DNA from: an uncultured Clostridia bacterium
GTDB taxonomy: Bacteria; Bacillota; Clostridia; Christensenellales; CAG-917
Direction: 5' to 3'
Length of the DNA stretch: 13,058 bases
Assembly (NCBI GenBank): GCA_947589635.1
Contig: CANQCC010000029.1
Span: 1 to 13,058 of the forward strand
Shown: positions 7,064 to 13,058 of the stretch, in pieces
How positions within the stretch are numbered: the first letter of the stretch is position 1
Layout of the letters: each line of letters begins with the position of its first letter
Position numbers and translations under genes: made by a program
Notes under the pieces: model-generated
What the model saw: only the letters and a program-made list of their open reading frames with translations
Database searches by the model: none
What the model was told of the DNA's origin: nothing

Positions 7064-7076
7064 CCCGTCCTTGACG
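7064..7076 (+). repeat. Right arm of 13-base inverted repeat
   Basis: CCCGTCCTTGACG is the exact reverse complement of 6808-6820. On the minus strand it lies in the leader of the small gene, about 35 bases ahead of its ribosome site. A weak -10-like element TATAGT on the minus strand (7089-7084) would place transcription start close to this arm, so the transcript could begin almost at the repeat. Confidence 0.8.
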
Positions 7077-7177
7077 ATACCACTATAAGCCCGCGCCCTG
7101 CCGGAATGCAAAAAATTGTGACGCTTTTTCGCAAATTTTTTTTAATTTGCTTCGCCGACCTCGCATATATTGTAGGT
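7077..7177. promoter_or_regulatory. AT-rich divergent promoter region
   Basis: This stretch lies between the divergent small gene and the GlmU-like gene and is much richer in A and T than its surroundings. On the + strand TATATT (7166-7171) is a fair -10 element with no convincing -35. On the minus strand TATAGT (7089-7084) has a weak partner TTGCAT 18 bases upstream. A hairpin, GCAAATT (7131-7137) with AATTTGC (7144-7150) around a T6 loop, lies in the middle; it is A/T-rich and more likely a dyad binding site or a chance fold than a terminator. All assignments are weak. Confidence 0.4.
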
Positions 7178-8158
7178 ATGTTGAGAACGGTATTTATAAA
7201 AAGCGAGGCGCAAAATGCGTCTCTGCTTGGCAAAACGGCGCTTGAACACATGCTTTGCGGCCTTGAGATCGACGAGGCTGAGTTTGTGGAGGAGGACGAG
7301 CGCATAGAGGGAGAGTGCGCGTACTTAAGCGCCGATATGCCTCTTGTCCGCCGCGATGATATCGAGAGGATCGCCGCCCGCATGCGCGCAAAAGGCATAA
7401 AAGAGCTACGCCTCGGAAGCGCGGACAGCCCCTCGCGCATAACTCTCGGCGGGGAAAACAGCGGAATTTTTGTAAACGATATCGCATTTTTGAAAATCGT
7501 CGATACAAAATCGCTGTCTATGGTGTATAATCATCTTAAGAAGCGCGTCATCGACATGCATCTCGCCCGCGGAGTCAACATTCCGCTTGCGGAAAGCGTG
7601 GTCATAGACGCCACCGCGCGCATAGAGGCGGGCGCAAATATTATGCCATTTTCGCGCATAGAGGGGAACTCCTTTATAGGCTCGGGCGCCACAGTAAGCT
7701 CGTCCCTCGTCAAGGACTCGCAGATAGGGGCGGGAAGCGTCGTCGAGATGGCGCACGTCATCTCTTCAAAAGTCGGCGAGAGGGCAAGCATAGGCCCCTT
7801 TGCAAGGCTGCGCGGCGCGGATATCGGCGACGGAGCGCGGATAGGTGATTTTGTGGAAGTCAAGGCCTCTTGCTTGGGCGACGGAAGCAAGGCGGCGCAC
7901 CTCGCCTACATAGGCGACGCGGAAGTGGGCGCGCGCACAAACATAGGCTGCGGCGCGGTGTTTTGCAACTTCGACGGCAAGGCGAAACACAAAAGCAAGG
8001 TCGGCGAGGACTGCTTTATCGGCGCAAATGTAAATCTTGTCTCCCCCATAAGCGTGGGAGACGGCGCGTTTGTCGCGGCGGGCACTACGCTGACGGAGGA
8101 CGTCGGGGCGCACACGTTTTCGATAGGGCGGGCAAGACAAAACACGAAAACGCTTTAG
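7178..8158 (+). CDS. GlmU-type acetyltransferase with reduced uridylyltransferase half
   Basis: Residues about 133-326 form a left-handed beta-helix closely matching the C-terminal half of GlmU, which acetylates glucosamine-1-phosphate with acetyl-CoA on the way to UDP-GlcNAc. Seen here are GPFARLRG (206-213), GDFVEVKA (223-230), HLAYIGDAEVG (241-251), NIGCG (255-259) and NFDGKAKHKS (264-273). H241 corresponds to the catalytic His and R212, K229 and Y244 to substrate-binding residues of E. coli GlmU. The first 130 residues keep traces of the N-terminal domain (LLGKTALEHML, LSADMPLVRRDDI) but lack the nucleotide-binding GXGTRM loop and about 100 residues. Full GlmU is about 450 residues; this is 326. 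I chose ATG 7178; its ribosome site is only AGG, and an earlier ATG at 7106 adds an AT-encoded stretch of poor quality. The acetyltransferase is probably active and the uridylyltransferase absent. Confidence 0.85.
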   Translation: MLRTVFIKSEAQNASLLGKTALEHMLCGLEIDEAEFVEEDERIEGECAYLSADMPLVRRDDIERIAARMRAKGIKELRLGSADSPSRITLGGENSGIFVNDIAFLKIVDTKSLSMVYNHLKKRVIDMHLARGVNIPLAESVVIDATARIEAGANIMPFSRIEGNSFIGSGATVSSSLVKDSQIGAGSVVEMAHVISSKVGERASIGPFARLRGADIGDGARIGDFVEVKASCLGDGSKAAHLAYIGDAEVGARTNIGCGAVFCNFDGKAKHKSKVGEDCFIGANVNLVSPISVGDGAFVAAGTTLTEDVGAHTFSIGRARQNTKTL

Positions 8159-8173
8159 CGGGGACTTCCCCGC
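8158..8173 (+). other. Hairpin between GlmU-like gene and pth, next to the ribosome site
   Basis: A 6-base-pair stem, GCGGGG with CCCCGC, and a 4-base loop starts at the last base of the GlmU-like stop codon. The CCCC arm (8168-8171) can instead pair with the GGGG of the pth ribosome site (8176-8179) around GCTT, so the two folds exclude each other. No T run follows, so it is not a terminator. A role in coupling or mRNA stability is inferred. Confidence 0.5.
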
Positions 8174-8184
8174 TTGGGGGAGAT

Positions 8185-8775
8185 ATGATACTTATCGTAG
8201 GGCTTGGAAATCCGGGCGCAAAGTACAAAAACACCTATCACAACGTCGGGTTTATGGCGGTGGACGCTCTTGCAAAGAGGCTCAACGTCCGCTTTACCAA
8301 GACGGAATGCGACGCGCGCACCGCAAAGGGAAGTTTAAGCGGCGCGCAATTTGTGCTTGCAAAACCTCAGACATATATGAATCTTTCGGGACAGGCGGTC
8401 AAAAAACTTGTGCGCGCCTACGGCGTGGACGAGGCAAGCGAACTTATCGTCTGCTATGACGACGTGGACCTCCCCATCGGCAAAATGCGCCTCAGGGAGA
8501 GCGGCAGCGCGGGCACTCACAACGGCATGCGCAACATCGTGGCGGAACTTGCAAGCGAAAATTTCATACGCCTGAGGATAGGCACGCGCACGGAGGAGCT
8601 TTCGGACGGGCAGACCCCGCTTATAGACTTTGTGCTGTCAAAAATACCCTACGACAACCTGCAGACGCTCTCATGCTCCGCTCAGGGCGCCGCGTGCGCG
8701 CTTGAGGAGCTTATAAAGGGCAGGCCTTTCGCGAGAGTGCAGGAAGACTTGAATCACCACGGAGAAAAGAAATAA
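8185..8775 (+). CDS. pth: Peptidyl-tRNA hydrolase
   Basis: Pth cleaves the ester bond of peptidyl-tRNAs that drop off ribosomes, recycling tRNA in the cytoplasm. The 196-residue product has the family opening LIVGLGNPG (3-11) with N9, the catalytic H19 in YHNVGF, the KPQTYMNLSG motif carrying the conserved Asn, the YDDVDLP segment with the conserved Asp, and GTHNGMRNI with a further active-site Asn. All expected catalytic residues are present and length is normal. The start is ATG 8185 with GGGGGAG just ahead; the longer open frame upstream lies inside the GlmU-like gene. Proximity to a GlmU relative and to mfd matches the Firmicutes glmU, spoVC (pth), mfd order, here without the prs, ctc or fin genes found in Bacillus. 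Confidence 0.96.
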   Translation: MILIVGLGNPGAKYKNTYHNVGFMAVDALAKRLNVRFTKTECDARTAKGSLSGAQFVLAKPQTYMNLSGQAVKKLVRAYGVDEASELIVCYDDVDLPIGKMRLRESGSAGTHNGMRNIVAELASENFIRLRIGTRTEELSDGQTPLIDFVLSKIPYDNLQTLSCSAQGAACALEELIKGRPFARVQEDLNHHGEKK

Positions 8776-8790
8776 CGGGCAAAAGTACAA

Positions 8791-8806
8791 CGCGCGATCT
8801 TGCGCG
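8791..8806 (+). other. Small hairpin between pth and mfd, next to the ribosome site
   Basis: A 5-base-pair stem, CGCGC with GCGCG around GATCTT, lies in the 39-base gap between pth and mfd and abuts the GGGCGAG that serves as the mfd ribosome site. The layout of hairpin, G-rich site and GAGATATGATA copies that in front of pth. The stem is short, so its role is uncertain. Confidence 0.35.
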
Positions 8807-8814
8807 GGCGAGAT

Positions 8815-11800
8815 ATGATACCGGATATTTTGAGGCTTGAAAATCTCGGCAGTCCTCTCGATAAGCTGTGCGGGCTTGGGGAGAGGCGCTTAAGCGACGG
8901 AAGACTTTCCGCCGTCGAGATCTTGCGCGCTTCGGACGGCGCGAAAGTCCATATTATTTCACAACTTCCACTTAAAAGACTTGTCGTCACCGCGGACGCT
9001 CCCGCGTCGTCTTCGCTTACAAGAAGGCTTAAAAGCTGGGGAATAAACGCGGTAGAATTGCCTTTCAGGGACGAGGCGCTGCTGCCAAGAAAGAACGTGT
9101 CATCCAAGTCCGTGCGCGAGCGCATGCGGGCGCTTTGCATGATAGCCGATGGCGAGGCGGATTGCGTGGTCATAAGCGCGGACGCACTCCTTCAACGCTT
9201 CCCTGCGAGGAGACTTGTGCAGCAGTTCAGCGTACGCCTCGCGGAGGGCGACGTCATATCTCCGGGCGAGGTCGCAAAGAGGTTGACCGCCGCTGGCTAC
9301 AGGCGGCAGGAGATGATTTCCGATGTGGGCGAATTTGCCATGCGAGGTGACATCCTCGACGTGTATTCGATATCGGGGCAGGCGTACAGAGTGGACTTTT
9401 TCGACGAGCTTGTCGAGAGGATAAGCGCGATAGACCCCTCCTCCATGCTCGCCCTCGCCAACCACAAGCGCGTCACCCTTCCTCCCGCCAGCGACATCCT
9501 GCTTGACGAGGAGGGATTTAAGTGCGCGAGCGAGGCGCTGTCACTTCGCATAAATCAAAAGAACGCTGCGCTTGTAAAACAGAGCTTGTATGTGGGCGCG
9601 TGCGATCCGACCGCGGTCTGGGCGACCCCGTACATGCTTGACGAGACTCAGACGCTTTTGCAATTTATGGAGGACGACGAACCATTCGCCGTAGTTTTTG
9701 ATGAGCCCAAGGTCGTCGCGGAAAAGCTGCTGCTCTTGTCAAGAGAGTTTGAGGGCAGAGTAAAGACGCTTGTCGAGGCGGGCGAGATCCAACCCGAACA
9801 CAGGGACGTCTATATAACCGCGCACGAACTTGAAAGGCAGCTTGTCTTAAAGAGGAAGATAAGTTTTTGTTCCATTTCCGCCTCCAACAGATTTTTCGAA
9901 CCGAAACTTCTTATAGAGCCTTCTTCAAGACCCGTCTCAAAGTACTATCTCGATCCCGATTCCATTGCGACGGACATAAAGAGCTTTGTCGCCGCGGGCA
10001 ACAGAGTCATCCTAGCAGCAGGGGACAGGGAGAGAGCGAAAGCCATTTGCGCAAGCCTTAAGGAGTACGACATCTATTGCGAATTGAGCGAGGACGGAAA
10101 CGGCGCCTCAAACGTGCAAGCCACCCCTCTCGAGGTGGAAACGGGCGTCATCTATCCCAAGGCGAAGGTCGTGCTGATAGGCGTCGGCGAATGCGTCGGC
10201 AAACGGCACATCGAAAGTTCCATTTCGCAAAACAAGCACTTTATCGCGCCAAAAGCGGGGGATTATGTGGTGCATCGCGTACATGGCGTAGGTCTTTGCG
10301 AGGGCACTACGCTTATGAAGACGGGCGAGTTCGAGCGCGAGTATATAGTGCTGAGATACCGCGACGGCGACGTCCTGTATGTTGCGACGGATCAGATGAA
10401 CAACTTGCAAAAGTTCATCGGCGAAGAAAATCCGCCCCTCAACAAGCTCGGCGGCAAGGAGTTCGAACGCGAAAAGGAAAAGGTGCGCAAATCGGTGCGC
10501 AAACTTGCAGTCAACCTTGTCGAAGTGTACGCAAAGCGCATGAAACAGCAGGGCTTTACCTACTCGCCCGACACGGTGTGGCAAAAGGAATTTGAGGACA
10601 GCTTCGAATATGAGGAGACAGCCGACCAGCTAAGCGCCATCCGCGACATAAAACAGGACATGGAAAAGGGCAGGATAATGGACAGGCTGATCGTCGGCGA
10701 CGTGGGATTCGGCAAGACGGAGGTCGCCTTCCGCGCCATGTTCAAGACCGTGCTCGACAACAAGCAAGCCGTTTTGCTTGCTCCGACCACCATTCTTGCA
10801 AGGCAGCACTACGAAAACCTTGCGGACAGGCTTAAACCATTCGGCATCCGCGTGGGCTTGTTGACCCGCCTGCAGGGAGGCGCCGAAAACGCGAAGTTGA
10901 TAAAAGAGGTAGAAGACGGCTCCGTGAATATGATCATCGCGACTCACAAGGTGCTGTCCAAGGAGATAAAATTTGCCGATCTCGGACTTCTCGTGCTCGA
11001 CGAGGAGCAGCGCTTCGGCGTGGAACATAAGGAGACTTTGAAACAGCGCTATCCACTTGTCAATGTGCTTGCGCTGTCCGCGACTCCCATTCCGCGCACG
11101 CTCAACATGTCGCTGAGCGGCATAAGGGATATATCCATGCTTGAGACTCCGCCCGCGGGCAGGCTCCCCGTGCAGACCTACGTCGTGCCGTACAGCGACT
11201 CGCTTGTGGTGGACGCCATCACGCGCGAGACGGCAAGAGGCGGACAGACCCTGATACTTCTTAACAACATCGAAAAACTTGACGCATACAGGACGAAACT
11301 TTCCGCCATGCTTGACGGAGTGAGAATCATATCCGCTCACGGCCAACTGCCGCCAAAGACGATAGAGGAGAGAGTGGGCGCTTTTTATGACAAGCAATAT
11401 GACGTGCTTATCGCGACTACGATAATAGAAAACGGCATAGACTTGCCCGACGCAAACACGCTGATAGTGCTCGACAGCGACAGATTCGGCCTGTCCCAGC
11501 TCTATCAACTTAGGGGCAGAGTGGGGCGCCGCGGCGCGCTTGCGCACGCCTATTTCACCGTGGAGGCAAGCGGCGTCATCAGCGATACGGCAGGGAAGAG
11601 GCTTGCCACCTTGCTTGAGAACACCGAGATCGGCTCCGGCTTCAGAGTCGCGCTGTCCGATCTGTCCATAAGAGGCGCCGGCACGCTGCTTGGCGCGGAA
11701 CAGAGCGGCCATATCGAAAAAGTCGGATATGAGATGTACCTTGAATTGCTTGACGAGGCGGTGCAAGAGATAAAGACCGGCGTCGCCGCAAAGCCTAAAC

Positions 11801-12234
11801 GCGACGTGGAAATGCGCGTGGATATCGCCGCCTTCATACGCGACGGCTACGTGTCCGCCCGCGACAAGCTGCGCGTGTATCGCCGCGTCTCCGAAGTGGA
11901 GACCCCCGCCGCCCGCGACGCGCTTATAAAGGAACTCGGCGAGGTCTACGGCGCCGTGGATCTGCCGCTTGAAAACCTGATAAACATATCCTTGCTCAAA
12001 AACCTCGCGTCAAGGCAGGACGTCTCGCGCATAGTGATAAACCGCATGGGCGCGGGCGCAAACTTCTATGACGCGGAGGTCTTCAAAAACGAGCCGCTTA
12101 TGCGCACCGTCTCCGAAAACAGAGGCAGCGTCGTGCTTACGGACTCCATCCCGCCCACGCTTATTTTCGAGGTAAACAAACTCACCGCAGAGCAAAAACT
12201 CTCAAAGCTCATCTCCTTCTTCGCGAGCGTCTGA
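8815..12234 (+). CDS. mfd: Transcription-repair coupling factor Mfd
   Basis: Mfd is a DNA translocase that pushes stalled RNA polymerase off damaged DNA and recruits UvrA for excision repair. The 1139-residue product is of usual size. It has an N-terminal UvrB-like region (about 1-330) with the segment GYRRQEMISDVGEFAMRGDI, and a CarD-like polymerase-interaction domain (about 478-560) beginning AGDYVVHRVHGVG. A superfamily 2 helicase core follows: Walker A GDVGFGKT at 628-635, DEEQ at 729-732, SAT at 755-757, and QLRGRVGR at 898-905. The C-terminal TRCF domain contains DKLRVYRRVSEVE. The start is ATG 8815 after GGGCGAG; a TTG 15 bases earlier is less likely. It is probably transcribed with pth. 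Nothing in it appears broken. Confidence 0.97.
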   Translation: MIPDILRLENLGSPLDKLCGLGERRLSDGRLSAVEILRASDGAKVHIISQLPLKRLVVTADAPASSSLTRRLKSWGINAVELPFRDEALLPRKNVSSKSVRERMRALCMIADGEADCVVISADALLQRFPARRLVQQFSVRLAEGDVISPGEVAKRLTAAGYRRQEMISDVGEFAMRGDILDVYSISGQAYRVDFFDELVERISAIDPSSMLALANHKRVTLPPASDILLDEEGFKCASEALSLRINQKNAALVKQSLYVGACDPTAVWATPYMLDETQTLLQFMEDDEPFAVVFDEPKVVAEKLLLLSREFEGRVKTLVEAGEIQPEHRDVYITAHELERQLVLKRKISFCSISASNRFFEPKLLIEPSSRPVSKYYLDPDSIATDIKSFVAAGNRVILAAGDRERAKAICASLKEYDIYCELSEDGNGASNVQATPLEVETGVIYPKAKVVLIGVGECVGKRHIESSISQNKHFIAPKAGDYVVHRVHGVGLCEGTTLMKTGEFEREYIVLRYRDGDVLYVATDQMNNLQKFIGEENPPLNKLGGKEFEREKEKVRKSVRKLAVNLVEVYAKRMKQQGFTYSPDTVWQKEFEDSFEYEETADQLSAIRDIKQDMEKGRIMDRLIVGDVGFGKTEVAFRAMFKTVLDNKQAVLLAPTTILARQHYENLADRLKPFGIRVGLLTRLQGGAENAKLIKEVEDGSVNMIIATHKVLSKEIKFADLGLLVLDEEQRFGVEHKETLKQRYPLVNVLALSATPIPRTLNMSLSGIRDISMLETPPAGRLPVQTYVVPYSDSLVVDAITRETARGGQTLILLNNIEKLDAYRTKLSAMLDGVRIISAHGQLPPKTIEERVGAFYDKQYDVLIATTIIENGIDLPDANTLIVLDSDRFGLSQLYQLRGRVGRRGALAHAYFTVEASGVISDTAGKRLATLLENTEIGSGFRVALSDLSIRGAGTLLGAEQSGHIEKVGYEMYLELLDEAVQEIKTGVAAKPKRDVEMRVDIAAFIRDGYVSARDKLRVYRRVSEVETPAARDALIKELGEVYGAVDLPLENLINISLLKNLASRQDVSRIVINRMGAGANFYDAEVFKNEPLMRTVSENRGSVVLTDSIPPTLIFEVNKLTAEQKLSKLISFFASV

Positions 12235-12275
12235 CCGCATAGCTTTTGCAAAATCCCGCATAGCTTTGGTAAAAT
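12235..12275 (+). repeat. Tandem direct repeat, two 20-base units
   Basis: Immediately after the mfd stop, CCGCATAGCTTTTGCAAAAT (12235-12254) is followed, one base later, by CCGCATAGCTTTGGTAAAAT (12256-12275). The two copies agree at 18 of 20 positions with a 21-base period. They seem to begin a wider array of looser repeats that continues to about 12400. Confidence 0.85.
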
Positions 12276-12289
12276 AAGACTATTACTTC

Positions 12290-12400
12290 ACATGCAAATT
12301 TTCTATTTACGCGAATTTTTTTGCTAACGCGCATTTTTAATCGCCACGCAAACTCTTAACAACGTGCAACTTTTTATCAAAGCACAAATTTTTTTGAGAT
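12290..12400 (+). repeat. Degenerate AT-rich short repeats, about 16-19 base period
   Basis: A motif of the form AC-G/A-C/T-GCAA followed by a T run recurs at about 12290, 12309, 12327, 12346, 12362 and 12381 (the last is AGCACAAATTTTTTT). Spacings are 19, 18, 19, 16 and 19 bases. Copies differ, so the array is eroded or only loosely constrained. It could be a binding array for a regulator, an iteron-like element or drifted simple sequence. It contains no open frame and is strikingly AT-rich next to mfd. Confidence 0.6.
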
Positions 12401-12414
12401 TATCAACGTCAGCG

Positions 12415-12440
12415 GAATGGGCGTCGCCCGCTTCATTTTT
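12415..12440 (+). terminator. Probable intrinsic terminator after mfd
   Basis: GGGC and GCCC pair around a GTC loop, extended by GAA with TTC through a small internal mismatch, and followed by ATTTTT. It is the best T-tailed hairpin after mfd, about 180 bases past the stop. The core stem is short, so efficiency may be modest. Confidence 0.5.
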
Positions 12441-12662
12441 GTCCGAATTTTCATAGTGGTCGGGCCTTTAATATCAACATTCTTGCCATAGAATGCCACG
12501 CTCCATCCGGCAATTTATCACCAATCGGATGGAACCTAAAGGTAAAATTTGAGAGGGGCAGAAATTTCCCCGATGGCGGATTTGCTCTGTAGCAAGCCGC
12601 ATATCCCTAGAATAGTATGTAGCAGAGTATGTGCGCTTTGACCTCTTCTACATAACTTTTTT
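12441..12662 (+). other. Structured non-coding stretch before the collagen-like gene
   Basis: No credible open frame is seen here. Three hairpins are visible: ATTCT with AGAAT (12479-12494); TCCATCCG with CGGATGGA, a perfect 8-base-pair stem around a 16-base loop (12502-12533); and GCGG plus TTGCT with AGCAA plus CCGC (12576-12600), 9 pairs broken by a small internal loop. The heptamer AGTATGT occurs twice around 12614-12631. TAGAAT (12608-12613) resembles a -10 element but has no good -35. The stretch could be a regulatory mRNA leader or carry a small RNA. I do not recognise a known riboswitch, T-box, 6S RNA, SRP RNA or tmRNA signature. Confidence 0.45.
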
Positions 12663-12668
12663 GGAGGG
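12663..12668 (+). promoter_or_regulatory. Ribosome binding site of the collagen-like gene
   Basis: GGAGGG lies 7 bases before ATG 12676 and only 2 bases before ATG 12671. The spacing, and the early stop in the other frame (at about 30 codons), select 12676 as the start. A nearby CCTC (12642-12645) could pair with this site. Confidence 0.8.
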
Positions 12669-12675
12669 AAATGCC

Positions 12676-13058
12676 ATGTTTTTCAACTTTGGTCACTCAT
12701 CAAATTGCCGCTGCGGCAATTCAACGTTTCTGGACGGCAGCACCTCAAACGGGATGCTAATGGGAGGCGGCGCTTCAAACGGGATGCCGGCGGGCGGTTT
12801 GGCGTCGCAAATAGCAGGCGCGTCCAACTGCGGAGGCTTGCAGGGCGCAATAAACGGATGCGGCGTAACTTCTTGTTGCGGAACGCCTTGTTGCAACTCC
12901 GCTGCAAACACGGTCTTTTTGCGTGGGCCTATGGGTCCCGCCGGTCCTGTCGGTGCCACGGGCGCCGTCGGTCCTACTGGTCCCACAGGCGCAACCGGTG
13001 CTCAGGGTCCCGCTGGCCCTGCCGGTGCAACCGGCGCCACTGGTGCTGTTGGTCCTAC
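12676..13058 (+). CDS. Collagen-like (Gly-X-Y) surface protein with Cys-rich head, 3' end outside the window
   Basis: The frame is open to the right edge, giving 127 residues. Residues 1-83 are rich in Gly, Ser, Asn and Cys, with eight cysteines (11, 13, 52, 62, 67, 68, 72, 73) and a repeated SNGM (24-27 and 34-37). From G84 onward every third residue is Gly, for at least 14 triplets such as GPM, GPA, GAT and GPT, the pattern of BclA-type bacterial collagens. Those proteins trimerise into stalks, often on the exosporium of spores, and the Thr positions are common glycosylation sites. There is no signal peptide, consistent with a spore-coat or exosporium protein assembled from the mother cell, though this is inference. 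The Cys-rich head may form disulfide cross-links. Glycine and proline codons in the repeat often end in T, unlike the GC-ending style of the neighbouring genes. Confidence 0.85.
   Translation, partial: MFFNFGHSSNCRCGNSTFLDGSTSNGMLMGGGASNGMPAGGLASQIAGASNCGGLQGAINGCGVTSCCGTPCCNSAANTVFLRGPMGPAGPVGATGAVGPTGPTGATGAQGPAGPAGATGATGAVGP

Noticed and set aside
6808..7076. Miniature inverted-repeat transposable element
   Set aside because: The 13-base arms would fit terminal repeats, but no flanking target duplication or second copy is visible and the interior carries a plausible gene.
7018..7440. Upstream extension of the small minus-strand gene to 194 residues
   Set aside because: The extra N-terminal part overlaps the GlmU-like gene and is Ser/Arg-rich shadow sequence; the internal ATG has a strong ribosome site.
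10630..11766. 378-codon open frame on the minus strand
   Set aside because: It lies wholly within mfd, whose helicase motifs are unmistakable; GC-rich coding DNA commonly leaves long antisense frames open.
12235..12400. CRISPR array
   Set aside because: The units are 16-21 bases, imperfect and contiguous, with no spacer-length unique sequence and no cas gene nearby.
12235..12410. Replication origin with DnaA boxes
   Set aside because: The AT richness and TTATC-like words are suggestive, but no good match to TTATNCACA is present and no dnaA or dnaN is near.
12417..12491. 24-codon hydrophobic open frame (MGVARFIFVRIFIVVG...)
   Set aside because: No clear ribosome site, and it coincides with the terminator hairpin after mfd; a chance frame in AT-rich DNA is more likely, though a small membrane peptide cannot be excluded.
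12693..12986. Minus-strand open frame encoding Pro/Gly-rich protein (MGPVGPTAPV...)
   Set aside because: It is the reverse reading of the Gly-X-Y repeat; the + strand frame has a good ribosome site and true collagen periodicity.

Overview
The window reads as an ordinary chromosomal segment of a Gram-positive-type bacterium, most likely an uncultured member of the Clostridia. The evidence is Firmicutes-style gene neighbourhoods (walJ with rlmH; a GlmU relative, then pth, then mfd), GGAGG-type ribosome binding sites, lipoprotein signals and a BclA-like collagen gene. Codons are GC-rich but use AUA (Ile) and AGG/AGA (Arg) freely. A gut Christensenellales-like lineage would fit, but this is inference; there is no rRNA or other marker to confirm it.

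Layout. (1) 1-1343: two consecutive multi-pass membrane proteins of unknown function, the first cut by the left edge; they look like distant relatives of each other. A GC-rich hairpin follows. (2) 1427-6660: a tightly packed six-gene operon on the + strand: walJ-like metallo-hydrolase, two CPBP-family membrane proteases, rlmH, tadA and a large lipoprotein. Four of its five junctions are ATGA stop/start overlaps, and a strong two-way terminator hairpin (6710-6746) closes it. (3) 6747-7177: a small minus-strand gene for a 53-residue membrane protein or lipoprotein, enclosed by a perfect 13-base inverted repeat, then an AT-rich divergent promoter area. (4) 7178-12234: a GlmU-type acetyltransferase with a collapsed uridylyltransferase half, then pth and mfd. 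Both pth and mfd are preceded by a hairpin, ribosome site and start with the same layout. (5) 12235-12675: a 440-base AT-rich intergenic region with tandem and degenerate short repeats, a terminator and several hairpins. (6) 12676 to the right edge: the start of a collagen-like (Gly-X-Y) surface protein with a Cys-rich head, cut by the window end.

Most genes are housekeeping: rRNA and tRNA modification (rlmH, tadA), rescue of peptidyl-tRNA (pth), transcription-coupled repair (mfd) and cell-wall precursor or envelope functions (walJ, GlmU-like, CPBP proteases, lipoprotein). I do not see a defence system, phage, transposase or CRISPR. The least explained items are the inverted-repeat-enclosed small gene, the reduced GlmU, the repeat array and structured leader before the collagen gene, and the paired CPBP proteases with extra C-terminal membrane anchors.
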